Part shown: positions 33,565-41,596 of the stretch, piece after piece | Layout of the letters: every line of letters starts with the position of its first letter | How positions within the stretch are numbered: the first letter of the stretch is position 1 | Assembly: GCF_029623345.1 (NCBI RefSeq) | Contig: NZ_JAPYKH010000005.1 | Location: 1 to 64,000 of the forward strand | From: Sphingomonas phyllosphaerae | GTDB lineage: Bacteria; Pseudomonadota; Alphaproteobacteria; Sphingomonadales; Sphingomonadaceae | Length of the DNA stretch: 64,000 nt | Reading direction: 5' to 3' | Translations under genes and position numbers: made by a program | Notes under the pieces: model-generated | What the model saw: the letters and a program-made list of their open reading frames with translations, nothing else | What the model was told of the DNA's origin: nothing | Databases searched by the model: none

Positions 33565-34536
33565 TCACGCGCCGATCCGCGCCCGCGCCGCCGCATATTC
33601 GCGCGCGATCCGCTCCACCCGATCGGCCACCGGCTCGACCCGGTCGACCGCGCCGATGCCCTGGCCCGAGCCCCAGATATCGCGCCACGCCTTGGCCTTG
33701 GCGCCGCCCTCGTTGCCCGCGGCCGAGCCGAAGTCCATCGTGCGAAAGTCGCCCTGCGGCAGGTTGTCGGGGTCGAGCCCGGCCGCGGCGATCGATCCGC
33801 GCAGATAGTTGCCGTGCACGCCGGTGAAGAGGTCGGTGTACACGATGTCGGCCGCGCCGCCGTCGACGATCCCCTGCTTGTAGCGCGTGTCGGCGCGCGC
33901 CTCCTCGGTGGCGATGAAGGCGGAGCCGATATACGCCAAGTCCGCGCCCATTGCCTGCGCCGCGAGCACCGCGTCGCCGGTGGCGATCGCGCCCGACAAC
34001 GCCAGCGGGCCGTCGAACCAGGCGCGGATCTCCTGCACCAGCGCGAAGGGCGAGAGCTTGCCCGCGTGGCCGCCGGCGCCGGCGGCGACCGCGATCAGCC
34101 CGTCGGCACCTTTTTCGACTGCCTTGCGCGCGTAGCGGTCGTCGATCACGTCGTGCAGCGTGATCCCGCCCCAGGCGTGGACCGCGTGGTTGAGGTCCTC
34201 GCGCGCACCGAGCGAGGTAATCGTGATCGGCACCTGCCACGTGGCGCAGACCGCGAGGTCGCGCTCGAGCCGATCGTTCGAGCGATGGACGATCTGGTTG
34301 ACCGCGAACGGCGCCGCCGGCCGGTCGGGATGCGCGCGATTGTGCGCCGCGAGTTCCTCGGTGATCTGGTGGAGCCATTCGTCGAGCAGCGACTCGGGGC
34401 GCGCATTGAGCGCGGGAAAGGACCCGACGATCCCCGCCTTGCACTGTGCGATGACCAGCTCCGGCCCGGATATGATGAACATTGGCGAGCCGATGATCGG
34501 CAGCCGGAGGCGGGACAGGAGCGGCGGGATCGACAT
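33565..34536 (-). CDS. nitronate monooxygenase family protein
   Basis: 323 residues. FMN-dependent TIM-barrel enzyme of the NMO/2-nitropropane dioxygenase family. The start is LRLPIIGSPMFIISGPELV (about 8-26). Flavin-phosphate and active-site motifs include AGAGGHAGKLSPFALVQEI (about 150-168), LSGAIATGDAVLAAQAMGADLAYIGS in parts and AFIATEEARA. Bacterial members detoxify propionate-3-nitronate. The true substrate cannot be read from sequence. The ATG at 34534-34536 is chosen over an open upstream extension. Confidence 0.92.
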   Translation of the reverse strand: MSIPPLLSRLRLPIIGSPMFIISGPELVIAQCKAGIVGSFPALNARPESLLDEWLHQITEELAAHNRAHPDRPAAPFAVNQIVHRSNDRLERDLAVCATWQVPITITSLGAREDLNHAVHAWGGITLHDVIDDRYARKAVEKGADGLIAVAAGAGGHAGKLSPFALVQEIRAWFDGPLALSGAIATGDAVLAAQAMGADLAYIGSAFIATEEARADTRYKQGIVDGGAADIVYTDLFTGVHGNYLRGSIAAAGLDPDNLPQGDFRTMDFGSAAGNEGGAKAKAWRDIWGSGQGIGAVDRVEPVADRVERIAREYAAARARIGA

Positions 34537-34902
34537 GATCCGGTTTATGTGGAGGCGCCCCGGCGCTGGCAAGGCTGACGCCACGTCAACCGTGATCGCA
34601 GCCGGCCGCGTCGACGTCTCCGCTTTGCTCTCGTGCAAGGGACGCCTTACGCATCGCGGTCGTGGGAGGGTTTACGAATGTGATTCCCGTGCCGTCATCC
34701 CGGACTTGATCCGGCATCCATGCCTTCGCGAGAACAACGACTTGAGCGGACGCGGCACCATGTAGCCCGGCTTGGGGCCGGGATGACGGCACGGGATGAG
34801 CTTCACGGCATCACATCGTCCTGCGCGATAACTCGGCTTCGCGGTGAGGGATCGATGGTGTCAGCACACCATCGTGCGTCCGGGCAGATCGAGGGGCCTC
34901 GC
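34537..34902. other. 366-bp intergenic region
   Basis: No gene seen. It contains one inverted-repeat element (34689-34792) and about 110 bp of unassigned sequence downstream of the carbonic anhydrase gene. The nitronate monooxygenase promoter should lie between 34540 and 34680. Confidence 0.5.
34689..34792. repeat. intergenic inverted repeat, GTCATCCCGG type
   Basis: A 104-bp element with perfect 15-bp arms: GTGCCGTCATCCCGG (34689-34703) and CCGGGATGACGGCAC (34778-34792). Confidence 0.8.
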
Positions 34903-35427
34903 CTATTCCACTTGCTCCAGCGTCGCTGCGGCGGCGTGCGCGTTCTCGACGTAATGCGCCGCCGAGGCGCGCAGCGCCGCCACCGCGGCGTCGTCGAGCT
35001 CGCGCACCGCGCGCGCGGGGCTGCCGATGATCAGGCTGCGCGGCGGGAAGACCTTGCCCTCGGTCACCAGCGCGCCCGCGCCGACGAGGCAGTCGTCCCC
35101 GATCACCGCTCGGTTGAGCACGATGGCCCCCATGCCGATGAGCACGCGCTCGCCCAGCGTGCAGCCGTGCAGGATGGCGCGGTGGCCGATCGTGCAGTCG
35201 GCGCCGATGGTCAGCGGGGTGCCGGGATCGGAGTGAAGCGTGCAGCCCTCCTGCACGTTGCTGCGCGCGCCGATCACGATGTCGGTATTATCGCCCCGGA
35301 TCGTCGCACCGAACCACACCCCCACATCCTCGCCCAGCCGCACAGCGCCGATCACGTCGGCGCTCGGTGCGACCCAGGCGCGGGCGGCGAGCGTCGGTTG
35401 CTGTCCCTTGAAGGCATAGAGCGGCAT
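34903..35427 (-). CDS. gamma-class carbonic anhydrase family protein
   Basis: 174 residues forming a left-handed beta helix of hexapeptide repeats. The metal ligands are H65 (CTLHSDPG), H82 and H87 (GHRAILHGC), the three histidines of gamma carbonic anhydrases, arranged across a trimer interface. The motif GDNTDIVIGARSNVQEG (about 45-61) is typical. Members such as YrdA and PaaY may be hydratases or thioesterases. No catalytic proton-shuttle loop is visible, so the activity is uncertain. The ATG at 35425-35427 is used. Confidence 0.92.
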   Translation of the reverse strand: MPLYAFKGQQPTLAARAWVAPSADVIGAVRLGEDVGVWFGATIRGDNTDIVIGARSNVQEGCTLHSDPGTPLTIGADCTIGHRAILHGCTLGERVLIGMGAIVLNRAVIGDDCLVGAGALVTEGKVFPPRSLIIGSPARAVRELDDAAVAALRASAAHYVENAHAAAATLEQVE

Positions 35428-35522
35428 CGGTCGTCTCTCCTGTCGCTGCTGTCCCGCGGCGGGAAGCGCGCACGGCACGGGGAACATGGTCCTAAAAGTA
35501 AATTTCGCGTTAAAGCATAGTC

Positions 35523-35696
35523 ATGGATCGCAGACTCGTCCTCACCAATGAAGGCGCCCGCCACCCGTTCCGCCGGTCGCTGCCGCCGCCCCCGCCGCTT
35601 CTCGCCGCGCCGCCGACGCGCACGCGGGAGGATGCGAAGCTGTTTCTGCTGAGCTTTTCGGCCTTCTTTACCTGCTTCTATACGCTGATCGCCTGA
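35523..35696 (+). CDS. 57-residue single-pass membrane protein
   Basis: Starts MDRRLVLTNEGARHPFRRSL, has a proline-rich middle (PPPPPLLAAPP) and ends in a hydrophobic segment (KLFLLSFSAFFTCFYTLIA, about 39-57), so it is probably anchored by its C-terminus with the proline-rich part in the cytoplasm. I recall short proteins of this shape in sphingomonads but no function. It is divergent from the carbonic anhydrase gene. No strong Shine-Dalgarno sequence is seen (AAAGCATAGTC before the ATG), so translation is less certain. Confidence 0.6.
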   Translation: MDRRLVLTNEGARHPFRRSLPPPPPLLAAPPTRTREDAKLFLLSFSAFFTCFYTLIA

Positions 35697-36253
35697 TCGC
35701 GGCGCGGCGCCCGCGCTTTGTGGCGCAGCGTGGCGCCGGCGAGCTCGCGACGACGAGTCGTGGAGGCGGACAAAGGCCTCCATTTCACCGGCGTCATCCT
35801 GCATTCCTTCAGGATCCACCGTGCCGCACGAGCCCATGGCGCCGCTTGTGCGGACCTGTGGGATCCGGCAGCAAGTTCAGCATGACGCTTGCAGGACGTG
35901 TTGCTGCGCCATCCAGCACGCGCGGCGACGGCAAGCGCGTTCACCTCTTCCCCGCTGTCCTACACGCATGCGGCCTGGCACGACGCTCGACCGCGCTCTG
36001 TCTCATTGCCAGCGCTCGCGCGCGACGACACACGCCGGCACCACAACTCGGCTACGCGCGAGCCCTCGAGCGGCTCAACGTTCGCGCGTGTCGCGCCCGC
36101 GACTCAACATTCGCAACATTCGCGTGACCGGCTGCCGCGTCTCTCCGCTACGTGGAGCCGCTGTTTCACGAACAATAGCAACCACTTGTGAGGCAACCTT
36201 CGGGCCGACCCAAATGGCCCGCGAAAGTTGAGTCATGTTGGAGCCGGCCCGGC
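35697..36253. other. 557-bp gene-free region
   Basis: No supported gene on either strand. An inverted-repeat element occupies 35792-35887. The rest (35890-36250) is slightly lower in GC and unassigned, with no recognisable RNA or repeat. It lies at the 3' ends of two convergent units. Confidence 0.5.
35792..35887. repeat. intergenic inverted repeat, CATCCTGA type
   Basis: CGTCATCCTG at 35792 and its imperfect inverse CAGCATGACG ending at 35887 bound the element. Internal CCTTCAGGATCC and GGATCCGG arms match the type seen at 58652. Confidence 0.65.
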
Positions 36254-37549
36254 TCAGTCGCAGGCGCGGTGCAGCCGTTGCGCGATCCAGGCGGAGACAA
36301 CGCACATGCCCGCCACCACTAGCAGCAGCTGCGCCGGAGTAACGCCCATCGCGGTGATCGCCGCCACCACGATCGAGCCGATCGTCATCGCGCCCGCGTT
36401 GACGACGTTGTTCGCCGCCACGGTGCGCGCGGTATGGTCCTTGGTCACCGTGGTGGTGAGGAAGGCATAGAGCGGCACGACGAACATGCCGCCGAAGATC
36501 GCCACCCCGAGCAGCGCCAGCAGCACCAGCGCAGCGTGCGGCTGGTGCAGGAAGCCGACCATGTCGAACAGATGACCCGGCGACGCGGGGATCCACAGTC
36601 CCACCACCCAGCGGAACGCGAGCACCGCCAGACCCATCGCGATCACCGAGGCGGGCGAGTAGCGCGCCGAGATCTGGCCGCGCAGCAGCAGGTTGATCAC
36701 CACCGACCCGATCGCAACGCCGACCGAAAAGACCGCCAGCACCAGGCTGGCGACGCTCGCGTCCGCGGTCAGCACGTTCTTTACCAGCGGCGGGAAGACG
36801 ATGATCAGTACCGAGCCGATCGTCCAGAAGAAGCTGATCGCGCAGATCGCCAGGAACAGCCGCGGGATGTGCATCGTCCCCGCGATCAGGCGCCAGGAGG
36901 CGCGGAACGGATTGAGGTCGACCGCCAGCTTGGGTCCGAGCCGCGGCGCCGGGGGAACGGCGCGCGCGGTGAGCCAGCCGAGCAGCGCCACCGCGAACGT
37001 CAGCGCCGCCACCAGCGCGGTGGAGCGATAGACGAAGCCCGCCACGATGGTGCCGAGCAGGATCGACAGATAGGTCCCCGCCTCGACCAGTCCGGTGCCG
37101 CCGAGCACGTCGTCCTCGTCGAGATGCTGCGGCAGGATCGCGTATTTGATCGGGCCGAAGAAGGTCGAGTGGACGCCCAGCCCGGTCACCGCGGTGAGCA
37201 TGAGCACCAGCGGGAAGGTCACCGCGCCGGTGCGTGCCAGCATCAGCCCGGCGGTGCCGACCGCCATGATCGCGATCTCCACTGTCTTGACGATGCGGAT
37301 GATCCGCGCCTTGTCCATCGTGTCGGCGAGCTGGCCGGCCAGCGCCGAGAGCAGGAAGAAGGGCAGGATGAAGAGCGCCGCGCTCAGCGCGTTGAAGAAG
37401 CTCTCCTGCGTCTCATCGGCGAAGATCTCATAGGTGGCGAACAGCACCATCGAGGTCTTGAACAGATTGTCGTTGAAGGCGCCGAGGAATTGGGTGGTGA
37501 ACAGCGGCAGGAAGCGCCGCCGCTTGAGCAGCCCGAGGGCATTGATCAT
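36254..37549 (-). CDS. MFS transporter, LplT-like
   Basis: 431 residues, about 12 membrane segments. The start LLKRRRFLPLFTTQFLGAFNDNLFKTSMV (about 6-34, in two parts) with QFLGAFNDNLFK is the hallmark of the MFS branch containing LplT, the lysophospholipid transporter, and the MFS half of LplT-acyltransferase fusions. GVHSTFFGPIKYAILPQHL and the LLGTIVAG and RTVAANNVVNAGAM segments also fit. No acyltransferase domain is fused. It is divergent from pgsA, consistent with a phospholipid connection. The ATG at 37547-37549 is used. Confidence 0.88.
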   Translation of the reverse strand: MINALGLLKRRRFLPLFTTQFLGAFNDNLFKTSMVLFATYEIFADETQESFFNALSAALFILPFFLLSALAGQLADTMDKARIIRIVKTVEIAIMAVGTAGLMLARTGAVTFPLVLMLTAVTGLGVHSTFFGPIKYAILPQHLDEDDVLGGTGLVEAGTYLSILLGTIVAGFVYRSTALVAALTFAVALLGWLTARAVPPAPRLGPKLAVDLNPFRASWRLIAGTMHIPRLFLAICAISFFWTIGSVLIIVFPPLVKNVLTADASVASLVLAVFSVGVAIGSVVINLLLRGQISARYSPASVIAMGLAVLAFRWVVGLWIPASPGHLFDMVGFLHQPHAALVLLALLGVAIFGGMFVVPLYAFLTTTVTKDHTARTVAANNVVNAGAMTIGSIVVAAITAMGVTPAQLLLVVAGMCVVSAWIAQRLHRACD

Positions 37550-37679
37550 GACGCGGGACCAGGCCCTTCGGATAGTTGGTACTTGTCGCGGCCATAGCCT
37601 CTGGGCGCGCGCGTTCCAAACGCTGTTTTTCGCGGGCGCGGGTTGCGCCGCGGGCGCGGGCGGTCCACGTCGGCCGGCG

Positions 37680-38246
37680 ATGCTGTCGCTGCCCAATCTC
37701 CTGACGCTGTCGCGGATCGTCATGGTGCCGCTGCTGGTCGCCTTCCTGTGGTGGCCGAACTGGCAGGCCGGGTTTGCGATCGCCTTTTGCCTTTACTGCT
37801 TGATGGGTATCACCGACTATTTCGACGGCTATCTGGCGCGCGCGCAGGGCACCGTCTCCAAACTGGGCGTGTTTCTTGACCCGATCGCGGACAAGATCAT
37901 GGTCGCCGCGGTGATCCTCATGCTGGTGGGGACCCGCCACGACGATGTCGCGGTGATCACCGGCGTCCATATCATTGCCGCTCTGGTGATCCTGCTGCGC
38001 GAGATCGCTGTGAGCGGTTTGCGCGAGTTCCTCGCGGGCCTTCAGGTGTCGCTGCCGGTGTCGCGATTGGCCAAGTGGAAGACGACGCTGCAGCTGGTGT
38101 CGCTCGGTGCCTTGATCCTCTCGGGCGCGGTGCCCGCGGCGGTGTGGGTCCACCAGGTCGGGCTCGCCAGCCTGTGGGGCGCGGCGGCGCTGACGATCGT
38201 GACGGGGTGGGACTACCTCCGCGTCGGCCTGCGGCACATGGATTGA
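37680..38246 (+). CDS. pgsA: CDP-diacylglycerol-glycerol-3-phosphate 3-phosphatidyltransferase
   Basis: 188 residues. Inner-membrane enzyme making phosphatidylglycerol phosphate. The CDP-alcohol phosphotransferase motif DG-x2-AR-x8-G-x3-D-x3-D is complete in DYFDGYLARAQG through GVFLDPIADK (about 45-72). The start MLSLPNLLTLSRIVMVPLL is typical. moaD begins 6 bp after its stop, and moaE follows, so the three probably share a message. This pgsA-moaD-moaE arrangement recurs in alphaproteobacteria as I recall. Confidence 0.96.
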   Translation: MLSLPNLLTLSRIVMVPLLVAFLWWPNWQAGFAIAFCLYCLMGITDYFDGYLARAQGTVSKLGVFLDPIADKIMVAAVILMLVGTRHDDVAVITGVHIIAALVILLREIAVSGLREFLAGLQVSLPVSRLAKWKTTLQLVSLGALILSGAVPAAVWVHQVGLASLWGAAALTIVTGWDYLRVGLRHMD

Positions 38247-38251
38247 GCGCG

Positions 38252-38503
38252 GTGCGGCTGCTGTATTTCGCCTGGGTGCGCGAGCGCGTCGGCGTCGGCG
38301 AGGAAGAGGTGACGCCTCCGCCATCGGTGACGACGGTGGCCGAGCTTGTCGCCTGGCTCGCTGCCGCGAGCGAGCGTCACGCCGCTGCATTCGCCCAGCC
38401 GGCGCGACTGCGCGCGGCGGTCGACCAGGCGTTCGTGCCGCTCGAGGCGTCGATCGCGGGCGCGCGCGAGGTGGCGATCTTCCCGCCGGTAACGGGCGGG
38501 TGA
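38252..38503 (+). CDS. moaD: molybdopterin synthase sulfur carrier subunit
   Basis: 83 residues from a GTG start. Beta-grasp (ubiquitin-like) fold: starts VRLLYFAWVRERVGV and ends with the essential diglycine (EVAIFPPVTGG), which is thiocarboxylated to donate sulfur to molybdopterin. AFVPLEASIAGAREVAIFPP is the conserved end. The stop overlaps the moaE GTG by 4 bp (GTGA). Confidence 0.95.
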   Translation: MRLLYFAWVRERVGVGEEEVTPPPSVTTVAELVAWLAAASERHAAAFAQPARLRAAVDQAFVPLEASIAGAREVAIFPPVTGG

Positions 38504-38931
38504 TCCGCGTCGCCGTCTCGCCCGCCGCGATCGACGTCGCGGCCGAGCTGGCGGCACTCGAGCGCGACGGCGCAGTGGCGAGCTTCACCGGGCTGGTGCG
38601 CGGAGACGACGGCGTCGCCACGCTGGAGCTGGAGCATTACCCGGGAGCGACCGAGGTCGCACTGGAGCGTCTCGCCGCGGCGGCGAGCGCGCGCTGGTCG
38701 CTCACCGCGGCGACGATCGTCCACCGCGTCGGGCCAATGGCGCCGGGCGAGCGAATCGTCTTCGTCGGCACGTGCGCACCGCACCGCGGCGCGGCGCTGG
38801 AGGCGTGCGCCTATCTGATCGACCGGCTCAAGACCGACGCGCCCTTCTGGAAGCGCGAAACGGTGAACGGCGCGGCGCGCTGGGTCGAGGCGCGCGACGG
38901 CGACGGCGAGGCGGCGGCGCGCTGGGAGTAG
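38500..38931 (+). CDS. moaE: molybdopterin synthase catalytic subunit
   Basis: 143 residues from a GTG at 38500. It inserts sulfur from MoaD into precursor Z to form molybdopterin. The visible motifs are GAVASFTGLVRGDDG, LELEHYPG, VHRVGPMAPGERIVFVG, HRGAALEACAYLIDRLKTDAPFWKRE with the catalytic lysine in FWKRE. It is translationally coupled to moaD. Other moa genes are not in the window. Confidence 0.96.
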   Translation: MIRVAVSPAAIDVAAELAALERDGAVASFTGLVRGDDGVATLELEHYPGATEVALERLAAAASARWSLTAATIVHRVGPMAPGERIVFVGTCAPHRGAALEACAYLIDRLKTDAPFWKRETVNGAARWVEARDGDGEAAARWE

Positions 38932-38954
38932 AGGTCGGTCCCGTGCCGCTAGTG

Positions 38955-39038
38955 TCCCGGCGAAGGCCGGGGCCAGTTGCGAGGCTGGGTGGACTCACTT
39001 GCGCCTTCCCAGCTGGACCCCGGCCTGCGCCGGGGAAC
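38955..39038. repeat. intergenic inverted repeat, CCCCGGCGA type
   Basis: TCCCGGCGAAGGCCGGGG (38955-38972) and CCCCGGCCTGCGCCGGGGA ending at 39036 are inverted. It lies between convergent moaE and the TonB-like gene. Confidence 0.75.
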
Positions 39039-39064
39039 AGTGGGTTGAAGCGGCGCGGCTCACC

Positions 39065-39736
39065 TCATTGCGGCAGCACCCAGCGGACCCGGTCAGTGTA
39101 GGTCGCGGCGACCGGGGTGCCGGCATCGTCGAGCGCCGCAGTGAAGCGGCCGCGGCGCTGGTAGAGCCGGCAGGTCGCCCGGTCGAGCGCGTCATGCCCG
39201 CTCGACGCGGTGACGCTGCACCCGGTGACCTTGCCCGCAGCGTCGACCTGGAGCGCGATCGCGACCACGCCCTGCTCGCCGGCCCGAATCGAGGAAGGCG
39301 GGTAGTCCTCGGTCGAGATCCAATTCGTGCGATCACCGCGGGCGCGGACGCCGACGGCCCTGCTCAGCGGCGGCGGGGGCGGGGTGACCGCCACGGTGCC
39401 GCTGCCACCACCGATGATCGGCGTGATCGGAATGATGGGCGTGACAGGCTCGATCGTGAAGGGCTTGTCGATCGCGGTCTGCACGACCGGCTCGGGCGTG
39501 ACGCTCGTCTGGGTCGGCTGCTGTTTGGACGCGGTCTGCCTCGGCTGCGGCGCCGGATCAGGTGGCGGCGGCGCCTCCAACGGGATGTTGCGGATGGTCA
39601 GTTCGGTCGCCACGTCGCGGACGAAGCTCGCCGCCATGCCGCTGACGAACACATAGCCGATCAGGCCATGAATCGCGGCGACCGCGGCGAGGGTGGCGAG
39701 GCGTCTCGAACTGGGGACCCGGTCTGCATAAGCCAT
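39065..39736 (-). CDS. TonB-family energy transducer-like protein
   Basis: 223 residues. One N-terminal membrane segment (about 13-35, LATLAAVAAIHGLIGYVFVSG), a proline/threonine-rich periplasmic linker (about 52-120, with runs such as PPPPDPAPQP) and a C-terminal TonB domain (about 140-223, STEDYPPSSIRAGEQGVVAIAL, SSGHDALDRATCRLYQRRGRF). TonB proteins pass proton-motive energy to outer-membrane receptors. ExbB/ExbD genes and receptors are not adjacent, so this is probably one of several TonB paralogues. Confidence 0.88.
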   Translation of the reverse strand: MAYADRVPSSRRLATLAAVAAIHGLIGYVFVSGMAASFVRDVATELTIRNIPLEAPPPPDPAPQPRQTASKQQPTQTSVTPEPVVQTAIDKPFTIEPVTPIIPITPIIGGGSGTVAVTPPPPPLSRAVGVRARGDRTNWISTEDYPPSSIRAGEQGVVAIALQVDAAGKVTGCSVTASSGHDALDRATCRLYQRRGRFTAALDDAGTPVAATYTDRVRWVLPQ

Positions 39737-39883
39737 GCGACAACCCTCCAACCTGGAGCGCCGTGGGGACCATATTGCCCGACCATCGGCGAGCTCCGGA
39801 CCTGAGAAGCTGCGCCCCGGCCGCAGCGTGGTCAAGTTGAGGTTCGACGCGCAATGGGCGGAAAACGGGACATCTTCTGCCAC

Positions 39884-40786
39884 TCAGCCCGCCGCCTTGA
39901 GCACCTCGCCGAGCAGCTGGAAGTCGCGCTCGCGCGGCGAGGCGCGGCGCCAGACCAGCGCCAGCGTGCGCACCGGATGCGCCGCGTCGAGCGGGCGCGC
40001 GGCGACGTTGGTATGCTCCAGGATGCCGGCGTCGAGCGCGATCTTGGGCAGCATCGTCACGCCCAGTCCGTTGTCGACCATCTGCACCATCGTATGCAGC
40101 GAGGTGCCCAGCATCGTCGCCTCGGCGCGTAGCTCGGCGCGGTTGCACGCCGCCAGCGCATGGTCCTTGAGGCAGTGGCCGTCCTCGAGCAGCAGCAGCC
40201 GGGTTTCGTCGATCTCGGCCGGGCTCACCGCCGCGGGCGTCGCGGGCATCTCGCCCGCGGGAAAGGCGAGGAAAAGATGATCGTCGAACAGCGGCAGCGT
40301 CGTCACCTCGCCGCAGGCATAAGGGAGCGCGAGCAGCACGCAGTCGGTGCGGCCGTTTTGCAGCGCCTCGCACGCCGGGCCGCTCGGCTCCTCGCGCAGG
40401 AATAGCTTGAGGTCGGGATAATCACGTCGCAGCCTTGGCAGCACGCGCGGCAGCAGGAAGGGCGCGATCGTGGGAATCACGCTCATCCGCATCTCGCCTG
40501 AGAGCGGCCGCCCCGCCGCACGCGCCATGTCGCCGAGCTCCTCCGCCTCGCGCAGCACGGTGCGCGCCTTGGCCGCGATCTGCTCGCCCAGCGGGGTGAA
40601 GCGGACGACCCGTCGGGTGCGCTCCACCAACGTGACGCCGATCAGCGTCTCCAGCTCGCGCAGCCCCGCCGACAGCGTCGACTGGGTGACGAAGCACGCT
40701 TCGGCGGCGCGGCCGAAATGCCCATTGTCCTTGAGCGCCACGAGATATTGCAGCTGCTTCAACGTGGGTAGGTAGATGGCTGCCAT
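39884..40786 (-). CDS. oxyR: hydrogen-peroxide-responsive LysR regulator OxyR
   Basis: 300 residues. N-terminal HTH (about 8-65, LKQLQYLVALKDNGHFGRAAEACFVTQSTLS in parts). The redox pair is Cys205 and Cys214 in EDGHCLKDHALAAC, the same nine-residue spacing as Cys199-Cys208 of E. coli OxyR, so disulfide sensing is likely. It is divergent from ahpC-ahpD, the classical target. A candidate operator (40789-40825) overlaps its own start region, which suggests autorepression. Confidence 0.95.
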   Translation of the reverse strand: MAAIYLPTLKQLQYLVALKDNGHFGRAAEACFVTQSTLSAGLRELETLIGVTLVERTRRVVRFTPLGEQIAAKARTVLREAEELGDMARAAGRPLSGEMRMSVIPTIAPFLLPRVLPRLRRDYPDLKLFLREEPSGPACEALQNGRTDCVLLALPYACGEVTTLPLFDDHLFLAFPAGEMPATPAAVSPAEIDETRLLLLEDGHCLKDHALAACNRAELRAEATMLGTSLHTMVQMVDNGLGVTMLPKIALDAGILEHTNVAARPLDAAHPVRTLALVWRRASPRERDFQLLGEVLKAAG

Positions 40787-40788
40787 TT

Positions 40789-40825
40789 ATCGCCTCGGTC
40801 GATCAACAGCTTCGTAATAACCGAC
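40789..40825. promoter_or_regulatory. candidate OxyR operator
   Basis: Four tetranucleotides at exactly seven-base spacing, ATCG-N7-CGAT-N7-TTCG-N7-CGAC, reproduce the layout of the OxyR consensus (ATAG-N7-CTAT-N7-ATAG-N7-CTAT). The first pair is a perfect dyad. The site starts 3 bp from the oxyR start codon and lies 105 bp before ahpC. Confidence 0.45.
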
Positions 40826-40929
40826 TTGATCGATCATGCGAACCCTCTTAGTGTTGGGTCAACCAGAGGCGGCCGACCGCCCGCACGCGAGAGGATGGCT
40901 GGAACTCCCTTTCTCATCAGGAGCCTTCC

Positions 40930-41475
40930 ATGCTGACCATCGGCGACACTTTCCCCGCCATCACCGTCCCCGTCCAGCAGGGCACCGGCGCGCTCCCGGC
41001 CGGCGAGACGCTCGACCTCACCACCGCCTTTCCGGGCAAGTGGAAGGTGCTGTTCTACTGGCCGAAGGACTTCACCTTCGTGTGCCCGACCGAGATCGTC
41101 GGCTACAGCCAGATCAAGGGTGACTTCGAGGACCGCGACGCGGTGCTGATCGGCGCCTCGACCGACACCGCGCACGTCCACCTGGCGTGGCGTAAGTCGG
41201 ATCCGGATCTCGCCGCGGCCGACTTCCCTTGGCTGGCGGACAATGGCCGCAAGCTGGCTGACGCGCTCGGCATCGTCGACAAGAACGAGCATGTCGCCTT
41301 CCGCGCCACCTTCATCGTCGATCCCGACAACGTGATCCAGGCGGTCCAGGTTAACGGCCTCAACGTCGGCCGCAACCCGGCCGAGACGCTGCGTGTGCTC
41401 GACGCGCTGCAGACCGACGAGCTGTGCCCGTGCAACTGGAACAAGGGCGACGACGTCCTCCAGGTCGCGGCCTGA
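40930..41475 (+). CDS. ahpC: alkyl hydroperoxide reductase subunit C, AhpD-dependent type
   Basis: 181 residues. Typical 2-Cys peroxiredoxin: peroxidatic Cys52 in FYWPKDFTFVCPTE and C-terminal cysteines in LCPCNWNKG (about Cys166 and Cys168). The paired C-terminal cysteines and overall sequence resemble the actinobacterial AhpC that is reduced by AhpD rather than by AhpF, and ahpD follows directly. It reduces peroxides and possibly peroxynitrite in the cytoplasm. The ATG at 40930 has CAGGAG 8 bp upstream. Confidence 0.96.
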   Translation: MLTIGDTFPAITVPVQQGTGALPAGETLDLTTAFPGKWKVLFYWPKDFTFVCPTEIVGYSQIKGDFEDRDAVLIGASTDTAHVHLAWRKSDPDLAAADFPWLADNGRKLADALGIVDKNEHVAFRATFIVDPDNVIQAVQVNGLNVGRNPAETLRVLDALQTDELCPCNWNKGDDVLQVAA

Positions 41476-41519
41476 TCGATCGGGGGCGGGGCCGCGCGTT
41501 CCGCCTCCTTCAACTACCC

Positions 41520-41577
41520 GTCGCCCCGGCGGCTGCTGACCCCGCGCAACCGCGGCGGCCGGTCGCGCCGGGGCGAC
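41520..41577 (+). promoter_or_regulatory. inverted repeat between ahpC and ahpD
   Basis: Perfect 12-bp arms GTCGCCCCGGCG (41520-41531) and CGCCGGGGCGAC (41566-41577) with a 34-nt GC-rich loop. It ends 19 bp before the ahpD ATG and would form in the intergenic part of the ahpC-ahpD message, as a processing, stability or attenuation element. Confidence 0.6.
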
Positions 41578-41596
41578 TCACGTCCGAGAGAGAGAC

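Noticed and set aside
39065..39883. Longer TonB frame starting at 39883
   Set aside because: The extension lacks a signal or membrane character. The ATG at 39734-39736 gives a normal N-terminal anchor.
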